Part shown: piece by piece, positions 35,034 to 45,646 of the stretch
Layout of the letters: each line of letters opens with the position of its first letter
How positions within the stretch are numbered: the stretch's first letter is position 1
Origin: Batkoa obscura
Lineage: Eukaryota > Entomophthoromycota > Entomophthoromycetes > Entomophthorales > Batkoaceae
DNA length: 64,000 nucleotides
Direction of reading: 5' to 3'
Assembly: GCA_030770535.1 (NCBI GenBank)
Contig: JASVEC010000028.1
Location: 310,001 to 374,000 of the forward strand
Program-made: the position numbers and the translations under genes
Notes under the pieces: model-generated
What the model was told of the DNA's origin: nothing
The model's database searches: none
What the model saw: the letters and a program-made list of their open reading frames with translations, nothing else

Positions 35034-35579
35034 TGTGAAATATTGCTTCATCAGCTCTATAGTTGATTATAAGATAATAATCACCTAACTTGTTTATAAA
35101 ATTAATTGTAGCCTTGTACTCAATTTGACCGTGATTCATGTGATACAATCAATCCAAAGTTCCTTATTTAGATTTGGTGTGAGAATTTCTACCACCTAAT
35201 CATGAAGAACTTATCGTCCACGTTTTAATGTCCATACTTGGCAACTATAATAAGGAACAGCTGTTATCATGTTCCTTATATATAGCCCACCCAGTTGGAG
35301 TATAAAAGAGATCTTTCGACATGATAACCCGAGGCTTTTTAATTGAATTACTCCCTGATATCATACTTTTAATAAAGCCGCTAAGTCTTATAGTATTTTA
35401 CGTAAATTCTACAGTAGTATCTTATATTCTATTTGTTTTACATAGTTCGTAACTTCTTACATATCATTCTTATTAACTTAAATCTATCTTAGTTACATAA
35501 ACTAAGACCTTCGGACTTACGGCCAGTTAATTAAGTTACAATTGCTTTTAACTCCAACCACTGAGTACCAACATTCACA
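35034..35579 (+). mobile_element. Solo LTR copy 2 (LTR-retrotransposon fossil)
   Basis: The longest LTR copy here, TGTGAAATATTGC to ACATTCACA, about 546 bp, and probably nearest full length. A possible 4-bp target duplication AAGA flanks it. No internal domain attached. Confidence 0.72.
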
Positions 35580-35765
35580 AAGATTTATTAACAAAATTTT
35601 TAAATTAGCAAATGAAACTAAAAGTTGTAATTATTTTATGAATTGTATATTTAAAAAAATTTATTTAAAAGAGGTTGTTATAAATAGTAATAATAAAACC
35701 AACAAATTTATTAAGATTTTTATTAATAAAGTATTAAAAAACTAATTAATTATAATAAGAGTAAT

Positions 35766-35869
35766 ATATAAGGGGGTGTCTTTTGGCTTCATTTTTTCCA
35801 TCTTTTAAGCGCCATTTGAGTGGAAAAATTGGTAGTAAAATTCTTAAACATAAAAATACATCTCCATAA
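35766..35869 (-). mobile_element. 105-bp MITE copy 6
   Basis: Inverted copy, AGGGGGTGTCTTTTGGCTTC to AATACATCTCCATA. Confidence 0.85.
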
Positions 35870-36229
35870 GTATAATAAATTAAAATTTAAACCAAGCTTT
35901 TAAATAAACTTGTATATAATATATAAAATAATAATAAATTTCAAATAATATAAGTAAATGAATTTAATATTAAATCCTAAATACTTAAAATAATCAATAA
36001 AAATTATAATATTTAAGTTTAAATTCATTATTGTTTTTTTATTTAAGATTTTATTTTATTAAAATTAAGTTTTAAAAAATAAGCTAAATAAGTTAAATAA
36101 ACTGTTAATATTAAATTCAGTTTTAATTTAATTTTTTAAATATAAGCTAAATTAATTTCATTAAAGCTACTAATTTTAATTTATGTAAAAACATTATAAT
36201 TAATAGATTATTTATTACTGATTTTAAGC

Positions 36230-36693
36230 TGTGAAATATTGGTTTATTAGCTCTCGGATTGATTATAACACAACAATCACTTGAGTTGCTGTGTTCCCAA
36301 GTTCAAACACAATCAAGTCAGAGTCCCTTATTTTGATTTACTGCGAGAATTTCTAACTTCATATTGCAAAGAATAATATCCTCTCGTTTTGATATCCATA
36401 CTTGTTGGAGTATAAAAGAGGTTTTTCAACATGATAAATCGATGCTTTTTAACTGAATTATTCCTTGATATCTTACCATTAATAAAGCCACTAAGTCTTT
36501 CTGACAATATCTTACGTAGATTTTACAGTAGTATCTTCTATTCTATTTGTTTTACATAGTTCGTAATTTATTACGTATTATTCTTATTTATTTAAGTCTA
36601 TCTTAGTTATATAAACTAAGACCGTTCGACTTAAGGCAAGCTAATCAACCAAGAACTGCTTTTAACTCCTACCACTGAGTACCAGCTTTCACA
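36230..36693 (+). mobile_element. Solo LTR copy 3 (LTR-retrotransposon fossil) with 5-bp target duplication
   Basis: TGTGAAATATTGG to GCTTTCACA, flanked on both sides by TAAGC (36225-36229 and 36694-36698). This confirms the LTR boundaries and a 5-bp target duplication, and shows it formed by LTR-LTR recombination. Its 3' half nearly matches copy 1, so the two are of similar age. Confidence 0.85.
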
Positions 36694-36920
36694 TAAGCTT
36701 AACTGTATTTAAATATAGCTTTAATGTTATAAAAAGCTTAATAATAACTTTGTAAATTTATATATTGTTAATAATTAAAAGTATTAAAATTATAGTAAAA
36801 ATAAATAAATAAATAACTATTCTGATTATAATATCTTTTTAATACTATAAGCTGTTTAATTATTAATAAATATGTTATTTTAAACTGTAAAAAAGTTAAA
36901 ATTTAAAAAAACCTTTGAAG

Positions 36921-37016
36921 ATATGGAGGTGTTTTTTTTGGCTTCATCACTTTTTCCACTCAAATAGTGCTTAAAAAATGGAAAAAATAATGAAACCAAA
37001 AAAAACATCCTCATAT
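36921..37016. mobile_element. MITE copy 7, snap-back form
   Basis: Both ends are of the same kind: GGCTTCATCACTTTTTCC on the left and its inverse GGAAAAAATAATGAAACC on the right. The copy is therefore a perfect-looking hairpin rather than the usual asymmetric element. Confidence 0.85.
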
Positions 37017-37779
37017 CAATAAAAGTATAAACATAGACAAAGTTGTATTTTTAATAAAATCAGTTTTGAAATATTTAATACCAGTAACTGGTAAATAGTT
37101 GGTCAAAAGTTATAGCTTGACATTTTTAGTAGATTTGTTTTTTATTCAGTCTGCAGTCATATTATCAGTATAGTAATTTTTTCAGTTAAAAACAAAGCTA
37201 TAAACAATATAATAAGTGATAATTTATAAATAAGTTAGTTTAAAGGCTCGGTTTAATTTTGTCTGATATAGATTTTTAGTAAAAATTGCGAATTAAGCAC
37301 AAGGTGGTAGAAATTAGTTGCTTTTTTAGTTAAGTTTAAAATTACTCATATAGGAATGTTTTGTTCAATGTTTATTTAGTATTTTTTTCAAAACTTACGC
37401 TATATAGAAAATGGGCAAAAAAGTGAAATAGGGAATTTTATCACTAATTTTAATTGAGCTTTTAAATTTACCCAAATAAAAAGATAAGCTTATTTATACT
37501 TTTTAAAAATCTATTTATACCTTAAAATGAACAAGGTTGAAAGAGATAAACTAATTTTAGAATGCGGGTAATTAACTGGCAGTCAAGTGATCAAGGCTAT
37601 AGGGATAGTTACAAAACAAATATACAAAAAATAGAAGATATAGCTATCGTTGATAAAATGCAGTCATTGACCAACTTTAAAAAGATTTAAATAAGAAAAC
37701 AAGAAATCATTTTTTAAATTTAAAAAAATCAACTCTCGACTTCAAAGTTTAAAAGTAAATAGCAGGGATATATCAAAAT
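37017..37779. other. Spacer upstream of the first PPxY membrane-protein gene
   Basis: AT-rich. A weak version of the family upstream element (AACTGGCAGTCAAGTGAT, then AAAAAATAGAAGATATAG) sits at about 37574-37645. Confidence 0.4.
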
Positions 37780-38397
37780 ATGATTCAAACAAATCCCATC
37801 GAGTTATCTATAACTAATAATAATAATGAACTATGGTTAGGAGACGCTAATATAGCAATAAATCATTTGCAAGAATTTCATTTAGAGGTACATTACACTT
37901 TAAAGCGTAATCTTAATCAAGTTTGTTATAAAGTAATGATGTATGGTGATATTCACCTAAAAAAAGAATTAAAAGCAGTTGTCATACGCACATACATTTT
38001 TCGAATAATTTTAACGCTACCTTTAATTTCAGGAGTGCTATTTGGATTTAGCTATATATTTCTGGATCAAAAATTATATCAATATTACTCCCTAGTTATC
38101 ATTTTGGGCCTCTGCATCTTTATTGGTACTCAAGTATATGTAAATTTATCAAAGTTGATTATATCCTTAAATTAATTAAAATTCTAGCTTTTAGATCGAC
38201 ATTTAAGATCAATACGTGATACTCAAACTTTTTTAAGGGTAAATAAGCGTTTAATTCCACGTCTAGAAGCTAATGAAAGGGCAAGTTGTGAATTGGAATT
38301 TGAAAGGATTATGCATCTACCTGAATCCGAAAGAGCGGCTTACATGTCAAAACCACCTACTTATGGTCAAATTGGTAACTCGCCACCTGCTTATTAA
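37780..38397 (+). CDS. Small two-helix membrane protein with PPxY tail, copy 1
   Basis: Two exons (37780..38139, 38188..38397) encode 189 residues. The conserved family core is Asn-Leu-(Asn/Asp)-Gln-x-Cys-Tyr-Lys-Val-Met-Met-Tyr-Gly-Asp, then Leu-Lys-Lys-Glu-Leu-Lys. Two hydrophobic helices (about residues 72-92 and 97-118) follow with a very short loop. The second exon is hydrophilic and ends with two PPxY motifs, Pro-Pro-Thr-Tyr and, at the extreme C-terminus, Pro-Pro-Ala-Tyr. PPxY binds WW domains of Nedd4/Rsp5-type ubiquitin ligases, so a ubiquitin-ligase adaptor or cargo role at a membrane is a reasonable inference. I recognise no named family. The acceptor at TTCTAG keeps frame and matches the junction in copies 2 and 5. 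Confidence 0.72.
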
Positions 38398-38942
38398 CTC
38401 ATCAACTTATAACTTATTTTGTTATTTAAGTTTTTTGTTTTCTGTTATCTTTTTTAACAAATAAGAAACAATAGTTTGACTTAAGAGAGTTTATTATGCG
38501 AACTGCTAATGTATAAAAACAAGTTCACTAAAAACAAGTTATTTAATTGTAACAGATAGCATTATTTTTAAGTTTAAAGTTAGTATAGGATATTCTAATA
38601 GGTTGAATACAATCAAATAAACCTAGACAGCGATCCTTTACAAAAATCCCAACTTCAAAGGCTAAGTACGACTATAGCAACATAAAAAATATATTTAATC
38701 TTTCCTTTAGTATCGTTAATACCCTATAAAAATTATTGTTTTATGTATTAGACTTACTTTTATAAGAAACTATAGATCATAAACCCTACAATTACAATTA
38801 TTTTCTACTACAACAGCTATTGCCTTTTATAGCCAATATTAAATTTAATAAATTAGTTACTTTTACAAGAACATTTTGTATTGTGTACCTTAAAATTTCA
38901 CTAAAACCAAATAGCTAGGTACTCTTTTTAGGACTGTCCACA
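38398..38942. other. Spacer between family copies 1 and 2
   Basis: AT-rich; no further gene seen. Confidence 0.4.
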
Positions 38943-39019
38943 GCTAACTGGAGGCAAAATGATTATTATTAACATGTTATTTAGCAAAATGGAAAAAAAT
39001 TAGATAAATAGAAGCATTG
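38943..39019 (+). promoter_or_regulatory. Shared upstream element, copy 2
   Basis: Order of blocks: CTAACTGGAGGCAAAATGAT, then TTAGCAAAATGGAAAAAAAT, then GATAAATAGAAG. The same blocks precede copies 3, 4 and 5 at 110-150 bp before the ATG. Confidence 0.6.
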
Positions 39020-39168
39020 TTTTTAAAAGGGTAGATTTAAAAAAATCATTTTTATTGCATTGATTTCAAAAGTTTAAATAGAGAAAAAAACAATGGTTTG
39101 TTTTAAATTATTAGAAAAAAAAACAAATATTTAAAGTTTAGAAATAATCAGCTATCTTAACTTAGCTT

Positions 39169-39834
39169 ATGAACTCATGGAGCACCGTTGAATTGTCTGC
39201 AATGAGATATGATGGCCAACCGCCAGAATCTGCTGATCCGTTACAAGGGTTCTATTTGGAATCGGAATACACATTAAAGCATAATATTGATCAAGCTTGT
39301 TATAAAGTGATGATGTATGGTGATTTGAGTTTAAAAAAAGAATTAAAAAGAGTGATAATACGCACCTTTTCTTTTCGAGTGTTTTTGGTCTTACCTTTAC
39401 TATTGGGTGTAATTTTTGGGATTTTATTTATGTTCATAGGTGGGAAGCACTATCTTTATTACCTATTGCTTATCTTTTTGCTCTTTGTTCTCGGTTTCAG
39501 TATTCAGCTTTATGTAAGTGTTTTTCTATTTTCTATACTTATAAATTAATGGAAGTTTTAGTTTTTGATTCATTACTTAAGATCAGTTCGTAGTAGACAA
39601 AGCTATGTAAAATTAAATAAGCATATGGTCACTCGTTTTGAGACACCTAGAAGGGTAATAGATCACTTTGTAGGTGAATGGGTAGGCCCTCAGGCTGAAA
39701 CAGAAAGAGTTACGTATACTTTACCTTCACCTCCACCAATATATAATGGGCTTGATAATTTGCCACCTTCTTATGAATCTGCCGATTTATCACCTACTTA
39801 TGAATCTGTTATTAATAATTTAGATCTACATTAA
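39169..39834 (+). CDS. Small two-helix membrane protein with PPxY tail, copy 2
   Basis: Two exons (39169..39513, 39562..39834) encode 205 residues. The first exon contains the family core Asp-Gln-Ala-Cys-Tyr-Lys-Val-Met-Met-Tyr-Gly-Asp and Leu-Lys-Lys-Glu-Leu-Lys-Arg-Val-Ile. A pair of hydrophobic helices ends at the splice donor after Gln-Leu-Tyr. The second exon starts Phe-Leu-Ile-His-Tyr-Leu-Arg-Ser, keeps a Gln-Ser-Tyr-Val-Lys-Leu-Asn-Lys block shared with copies 4 and 5, and ends with Pro-Pro-Ile-Tyr, Pro-Pro-Ser-Tyr-Glu-Ser and Ser-Pro-Thr-Tyr-Glu-Ser. This is the most complete copy. Same intron position (phase 0) in all copies shows duplication of a single gene. Function inferred only from PPxY and membrane helices. 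Confidence 0.78.
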
Positions 39835-40287
39835 AAAACATTGTGTTTTAATTGTCTGTCGTTTTTTCTGAAAATAATCAATGACAGTTTGCTCTAAAAG
39901 CATTTAATATAAGCTATTAGCGAATATAAGCACAATAAGATAACATTGACTCTAGTGAGAGGTTTGAATATAAATAGTAGTATTGATTTTTCAATAAACT
40001 AAATCCTTTAATAGATAGGTTCCACTATAGTATTATAATAATTTTTACACTGATATTTAAGAAAAGCAACTTTTTATTTAATTTCAACAACATCATTGTT
40101 TTTACAGTAGTAATTTGAATATCAAGCATATATCCTTTTACGTTATGATGAAATTCTTTTCAATACATCAACTATTTATTTTTATAGATGGAATTTAGTT
40201 TAACAAAAAAGAGTATTTTTTACAATGTATATTTTAAAATTTTAATAAAATTAAATAGTAGACGTTCTCCTTAGAAACATCTATAGC
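39835..40287. other. Spacer between family copies 2 and 3
   Basis: AT-rich; nothing further recognised. Confidence 0.4.
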
Positions 40288-40366
40288 AAACTAGCGGTAG
40301 AATCATTCTTTGTTAGCACGCCATTATATAAAATGGAAGAAAAAAATTGATAAATAGAAGGATTGT
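40288..40366 (+). promoter_or_regulatory. Shared upstream element, copy 3
   Basis: CTAGCGGTAGAATCATTCTT, CCATTATATAAAATGGAAGA and GATAAATAGAAGGATTGT in the same order and spacing as at copies 4 and 5. Confidence 0.65.
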
Positions 40367-40477
40367 AAAAGTTTATTTTTTCCGATTAGTTTTAATTAAT
40401 TTAAATAGTAAGATAATAACTTGTTTTATTCAAATTACTAGTACAAAAAAAAAATTAATTAATAATCATCTCAGACT

Positions 40478-41078
40478 ATGAGCCCATTGAATGCTATTGA
40501 ATTATCTTCAATCAATAATAATGGAACACAATCAGAATATACTAATACAACTACTGATTCATTAAAAGGGTTTGAATTAAAATTAAAATATATTTTCAGA
40601 TATAATCTTGATGATGTATATTGTAAAGTAATGATGCATGATGATAAGAATCTAAAAAAAGCACTAGAAGGATCTGTAACTACTATCTATTGCTTTCGAA
40701 TGTTTTTAATTTTATCTATATTATTTGTAGCAGTATTCGAAGCTATGATGATACTTGGAGCTGGAATATGTTTCTTTTACTGTCTATTAGCCGATTTTTT
40801 ATTGTCTACCTTGGCTTTGATATTTAACTTTATGTACGTTTTTTTATTCTTTTAGTGTCAGCTAACGAAGACTTTAGTTTTTAATTCATTATTTTTAATT
40901 CATTTGTATTTTAGAAAGTTATGTAAAATTAAATAAGCTTATAATTATCGCTTTGGGTTGCCTATAAGTGAACCAATAAGTCCCTAGCCTGAAATTGAGG
41001 CAATAATGTACACCAACTCCACCAAGTTACAATCAAGTTGTTAATTTTCCACCTGGTTATGAACTCATTGATTGATTT
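40478..41078 (+). pseudogene. Two-helix PPxY membrane-protein family, copy 3 (decayed)
   Basis: The first exon (40478 to about 40835) is open and family-like (start context CTCAGACTATGAG, Asn-Leu-Asp-Asp-Val, Met-Met-His-Asp-Asp, two helices). The reading frame is off by one base at the old splice donor, where copies 1, 2, 4 and 5 have TAT|GT. The second-exon relic (about 40,878-41,078) has several stops and a shifted frame, yet still shows the Tyr-Val-Lys-Leu-Asn-Lys block, Pro-Pro-Ser-Tyr and Pro-Pro-Gly-Tyr. It may still yield a truncated 125-residue two-helix protein without PPxY, but decay is the simpler reading. Confidence 0.65.
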
Positions 41079-41148
41079 CTAATAATATATTAAAACTTAG
41101 GTAATAATACATTTGTTAAAGCTATTTCACTTTTATTTGAAAGCAAAC

Positions 41149-41257
41149 GGGGATGTGTTTTTTTGGTTAATAATTTTACTGGATAGCCTTTCCACTCAAA
41201 TAGCGCTTAAAAAATGGAAAAAGTGATGAAGCCAAAAAAAAACATCACCATATGGTA
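41149..41257 (+). mobile_element. 105-bp MITE copy 8
   Basis: ACGGGGATGTGTTTTTTTGG to ACATCACCATATGG, full core TAGCGCTTAAAAAATGG. Confidence 0.88.
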
Positions 41258-41424
41258 GTTTAATATAAGGGTTATTATATTATTAAATTCAGAAAGTTTT
41301 ATTAAGTAGTTAAAAAGTTATTAAAATGCTTTTTAAATAATGTTATTTTATTATGCTAGCTTTTTTTTTAAAATTATAATAAACAAAGTTTAATCAAAAT
41401 CAATAAAAATATAAATAATTAATT

Positions 41425-41527
41425 ATATGGGGATGTATTTTTATGTTTAAGAATTTTACTAACAATTTTTCCAAATAGCGCTTAAAAGATAGAAAAAATA
41501 ATGAAACCAAAAAAACATCCTCATATC
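41425..41527 (+). mobile_element. 105-bp MITE copy 9
   Basis: TATATGGGGATGTATTTTTA to ACATCCTCATATC; a few bases shorter in the centre (TTTTTCCAAATAGCGC). Confidence 0.88.
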
Positions 41528-42976
41528 TATCCTATAAAAGTTCGATTCAGCTACATTTTTAATTAAGTTAACTGTTTTTTTAATTAAGATTTATTTTGAC
41601 CAAAAGCTAAGAACCTTTTTAGTAAAATTTGCTGTAAAAGATTTTACCCATGTAACGATTACTCTACAATTAAATTTGTAATTTTAATAACATTAATTTG
41701 ACCATTTTTTAAAATTTATTGATAAGATTTAATGTAATAAACATCTAATATATATTTAAAAATTCTAATGTCATAGCTTTTTAACATTGTTTTTTACCTA
41801 ATAAGGCTTTTTATTAACGGACTGGCTTATATAAAAACTTTAGATTATATAAATTAAAGATTTAAGTCATTATATTTTAATATTTTGTATTGTATATTAA
41901 AAGTATGTTAAGCCGTAATAGACTTAGCACTCATTTTATAATTCAATAGCTATCGAATTTCTATTAAAGAACTTATAAATTTTCAATACCACCCCATCAA
42001 CTTAGACATATTGAATAAAATATAGAAACTTTTATACTGAATTTAACGCAGTCAATATCAACTTTTGAAAAAGTAAAAATTTTATTACTTATTCTTCAGC
42101 ATCAACCCTTACCAATTCTGATTTTTATATTCGTTTTTAGTCCTTTTTTAACTCCATAAAATAAAACACTGACATTGTTTTACTTTAAGGTCTAAAAAGG
42201 CCAAGAATTTATAAATAAACCTGTCATTAATTATAATGTCCGTATAAACATAATATAAATGATATTATTATTGGAATACTATTATAATTCTGAATAAGAA
42301 TGAATTTAAAAATAAAAAGTAATTTTATAGTTACTTTATTTTAATTTCTTAATACATTTCATCCGATTCAAAAATCTAAATATTATCCGATTCAAGATCA
42401 ACTCAATTCAAAAGGCTCGGCTTACGGGTCAATTGGGTTTATAGGCTAAACATTAGCAATCTTTTTGCTTCAACAATCAGTCTTCATTTTTAGGGTAATC
42501 AAAAGCAGTGAAAAAGTAGACCCTTGACACTTATTCCTAAAAGAAAATAACGAATAATTAGTGGCTAATTTTACTCCCCTAAAGAAAATAATTTAAAAGA
42601 AGCATATGATTTACCTTTTATGTTCATTTTATAACTTTGCTTACAAATCATCGCAAATACCCCTTGAGCTCTTTTGTAACTTTTTAGTGATAATTTTTAT
42701 AAGTAAATTATTAATAGTTTGTTTTTTTCATGCTTAATTGTTATACTATATCAGTTTTGACTTAAAATTTATTTTTAAATATGGAATTAAAAATTTTGTA
42801 AAAAGCTACAACAGCTATAAAGAATTTTTTGTTAATTATGACAAGTAGAATTCAAATTCAACTGCGATCACCAATAGAATTGTGTCATTTAAAACATTAA
42901 AAATTACCAACGTTTAAGAAAGAGTATAAAACAATAAAATGATTTAAAATCAATTTATTTATTTTAAGTTTTAATC
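41528..42976. other. Spacer upstream of ceramide glucosyltransferase
   Basis: About 1.4 kb, AT-rich, no gene recognised. The proximal 100 bp is the probable promoter. Confidence 0.45.
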
Positions 42977-44455
42977 ATGAATTTTAAAGAAGCTTTATTT
43001 TATTTGTTTATAACAATTAGTGTAGGCGCATGGATGATACTAATGGCAATCAATATAATAAGTTTAATTTTATGTAAATATCAATATAAAACATATCAAG
43101 AAATTAAAGATGAGCCTATAACGAACTCAAAAGATGCCCCATTTGTTAGTGTATTACGACCATTATGTGGCTTAGAATATAAATTAAAACAAAATTTAGA
43201 GTCCTCATTCTTACAAGATTATCCCAATTTTGAATTAATATTTAATGTAAAGAGTAGCGAAGATTCATGTATACCATTAGTATTAGAATTAATCCAAAAA
43301 TACCCCAATATAGACGCTAAATTAATCATTGATGAAGATCAAAAAGGGGTCAATCCAAAAGTTAGTAATTTATTAAAAGGATATGAGCAGAGTCAATATG
43401 ATCTAATATGGGTTTGTGATTCTAATATCTTTTTAAATAAAGGGTGTTTATCTCGTTCAGCTAAATTAATGATGGAAGAAAATGTAGGTTTAGTACATCA
43501 TTTACCTGTGGGTATAGATGGTACTACTTTTGGTTCTCAATTAGAAAGTATGTTTTTAAACACAGCTCATGCTAAGATGTATACATTATTAAACTATTTT
43601 ATATTTGAACCTTGTGTGGTTGGCAAATCTTGTTTATATAGAAAGAGTGATTTAGCTTGCGTTGGCAGTATGAAAGCATTTGAAAATCAATTGGCAGAGG
43701 ATTTTTTTATTGCTAAAGCTATTTGGGATCAAGGATTAAAAATTAAAATGCCTTACGATTTAGCTTATAATCGATTAGGATCTATTTCTACTTCAGCTTA
43801 TTTTAATAGAAGATCAAGATGGTGTAGATTAAGGAAATATATTGTACCACAAGCTACTATTATTGAACCGTTTACTGAATCCATTTTAAATGGAATATTA
43901 GCTTCTTATGGTTTTAGTTATCTGTTAAATATTTCCATTTTTAACTTTTTTGCTTATCATTTAGTAGTATGGTTTTTATTAGATTTTCAACTAAATCAAC
44001 AACTTATTGGAAATAAGTTAAATTTAAAAGAATTACAACGTTTTATGGCTATTTGGGCATTTAGAGAATTAACTGCATTACCATTATATCTTTATTCAGT
44101 TTTAGGTTCTACGTTTACATGGCGTGGTCAAACTTATCGTATTACTTCTGGTTCTTATGCTGTACCTGAAGATAATGTATCACTTTTTCATCCTGTTTTT
44201 CATCATCCTATTTTCTTGAAATTCACTGATTACTTATTTTATAGTATTGATTTTATAGCAGATATTTTAATGAAATCTCAAAGGAATGGCAATCCAGAGA
44301 TGGAGTTTACACCAAAATCATCACCACAGTCCATTTCAAAACCCTTGTTAGAAACCGATACTACTAGTTATTCTTCTTGTTCTCATAGTTCTTATCAAAT
44401 GGATTTGGATTCTGAAGAAGAACTTCGAGATATTGATTTTCCTAATTCAAAATAA
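42977..44455 (+). CDS. Ceramide glucosyltransferase (GT21)
   Basis: Single exon, 492 residues, in the usual range for fungal glucosylceramide synthases. An N-terminal membrane anchor (residues 7-33) precedes the GT-A catalytic domain. The donor-binding and catalytic landmarks are in order: Arg-Pro-Leu-Cys-Gly-Leu near 61-66, Trp-Val-Cys-Asp-Ser-Asn at 145-150, Ala-Glu-Asp-Phe-Phe near 240-244, and Arg-Arg-Ser-Arg-Trp at 278-282, corresponding to the D1, D2, D3, (Q/R)xxRW signature of this family. Two C-terminal hydrophobic segments follow, then a Ser-rich cytosolic tail ending Asp-Ser-Glu-Glu-Glu. It transfers glucose from UDP-glucose to ceramide on Golgi membranes. Unlike its neighbours it has no intron. 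Confidence 0.95.
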   Translation: MNFKEALFYLFITISVGAWMILMAINIISLILCKYQYKTYQEIKDEPITNSKDAPFVSVLRPLCGLEYKLKQNLESSFLQDYPNFELIFNVKSSEDSCIPLVLELIQKYPNIDAKLIIDEDQKGVNPKVSNLLKGYEQSQYDLIWVCDSNIFLNKGCLSRSAKLMMEENVGLVHHLPVGIDGTTFGSQLESMFLNTAHAKMYTLLNYFIFEPCVVGKSCLYRKSDLACVGSMKAFENQLAEDFFIAKAIWDQGLKIKMPYDLAYNRLGSISTSAYFNRRSRWCRLRKYIVPQATIIEPFTESILNGILASYGFSYLLNISIFNFFAYHLVVWFLLDFQLNQQLIGNKLNLKELQRFMAIWAFRELTALPLYLYSVLGSTFTWRGQTYRITSGSYAVPEDNVSLFHPVFHHPIFLKFTDYLFYSIDFIADILMKSQRNGNPEMEFTPKSSPQSISKPLLETDTTSYSSCSHSSYQMDLDSEEELRDIDFPNSK

Positions 44456-44803
44456 GCTTGATTATTTATTAAAATTTACAGTGTAAATTAAAATCAAATC
44501 TATTATTATAAAATCATTTTTTTAGTTATTATTATTATTATTATTATAAAAATAACTTTTATTATATACAAAGATAATGTAAATATAGCATTTACTATTG
44601 TATTAATCCAACAATTTAATCATAATTACCCCAAAGAAAATTTATGAGATCTTTCTAATTAGATTTATTTGTATTGCTATCTAAATACTTTGAATTACAT
44701 TATAAAAAATACTCGGTTTATTTCACATTAACTGTCTTATTTTTCTATCATTTTGGCTAATAAATTTGATGATTAATATGAGACAGACCAAGTATCTAAC
44801 CTT
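44456..44803. other. Spacer 3' of the glucosyltransferase
   Basis: A (TTA)n run at 44529-44548; nothing else. Confidence 0.4.
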
Positions 44804-45386
44804 TATATGGGGATGTCCGAATTGGTTTCATTTTTTTCAATTTTTCAATTTTTCAATTTTAAAACTGCTTAAAATTTTATAAAAATAAACTTTTTATTAA
44901 AAAGCAAGTATTTGACGGTTTTAAATTATTTTATTATGATTTATATCAAATTTAATAAAAATTCCCAGATTAGCAAGGCTTTTACTAATATAACCTATAT
45001 GGGGTGTTTTTTTGGCTTCATTACTTTTTCCATTTTTAAGCGCTATTTGAGTGGAAAATTTGTTAGTAAAATTCTTAAACACAAAAATACATCCCCATAT
45101 ATTGATATTAATCAAAGCTGTAATATATAAATAAATACATATTTTTATAAAAATTTATTAATAAATACTTATTATTGACTCTTTTATAACCAACACTGCA
45201 GATTTACTATTAAATAAATAAATAATTTTAATGTTATAATTATATTATTAGTATATTACTAAGTTAACAAATAATTACATAGGGGAGAGTAATTAGCTTT
45301 AAAACTATAATTATTTTTATATAACAAAAGCAATATAATAATAGTTTTTACTTATTATTATGATTACTTGCTTTTTGATTAATTAT
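44804..45386 (+). repeat. Left long terminal inverted repeat
   Basis: Matches the reverse complement of 48,921-49,441 with scattered differences once the inserted MITE is skipped. The nested LTR interrupts it at its inner edge. Confidence 0.8.
44998..45101 (-). mobile_element. 105-bp MITE copy 10, nested in the left TIR
   Basis: TATATGGGGTGTTTTTTTGG to ATACATCCCCATATA; its absence from the right TIR shows it inserted after the transposon. Confidence 0.9.
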
Positions 45387-45585
45387 TGTGAAATATCGGT
45401 TCATTAGCTCTAGGATTGATTATAATATGATAATCAATTCAGAGTTCCTTATATAGATTTGCTGTGAGAATTGCTACCACCTGATCATGAAGAACTTATT
45501 GTCCACGTTTTAATGTCCATACTTGGTAACTACAATAAGGGATAACTGTTATAATGTTCCTTATATATGGCCAGCCAGTTGGAAC

Positions 45586-45638
45586 ATAAAAGAGATTCTT
45601 CAACATACTAACTCGAGGCTTTTTAATTGGATTACTCT
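45586..45638. repeat. 53-bp direct duplication, left copy
   Basis: Identical to 47,346-47,398, flanking the inserted segment. Shares the locus-specific variants TTGGATT and ACTCT. Confidence 0.88.
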
Positions 45639-45646
45639 TACTTATA

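Noticed and set aside
35542-35745. 67-codon frame spanning an LTR end
   Set aside because: Crosses the LTR boundary into Lys/Asn-rich AT sequence; no gene signal.
33846-36693. LTR copies 1 and 3 as the two ends of one retroelement
   Set aside because: The outer flanks share no target duplication, copy 3 has its own TAAGC pair, and the interior has no coding content, only another LTR and MITEs.
44912-45130. Small open frames on both strands in this stretch
   Set aside because: They are the TIR and nested MITE read through by chance.
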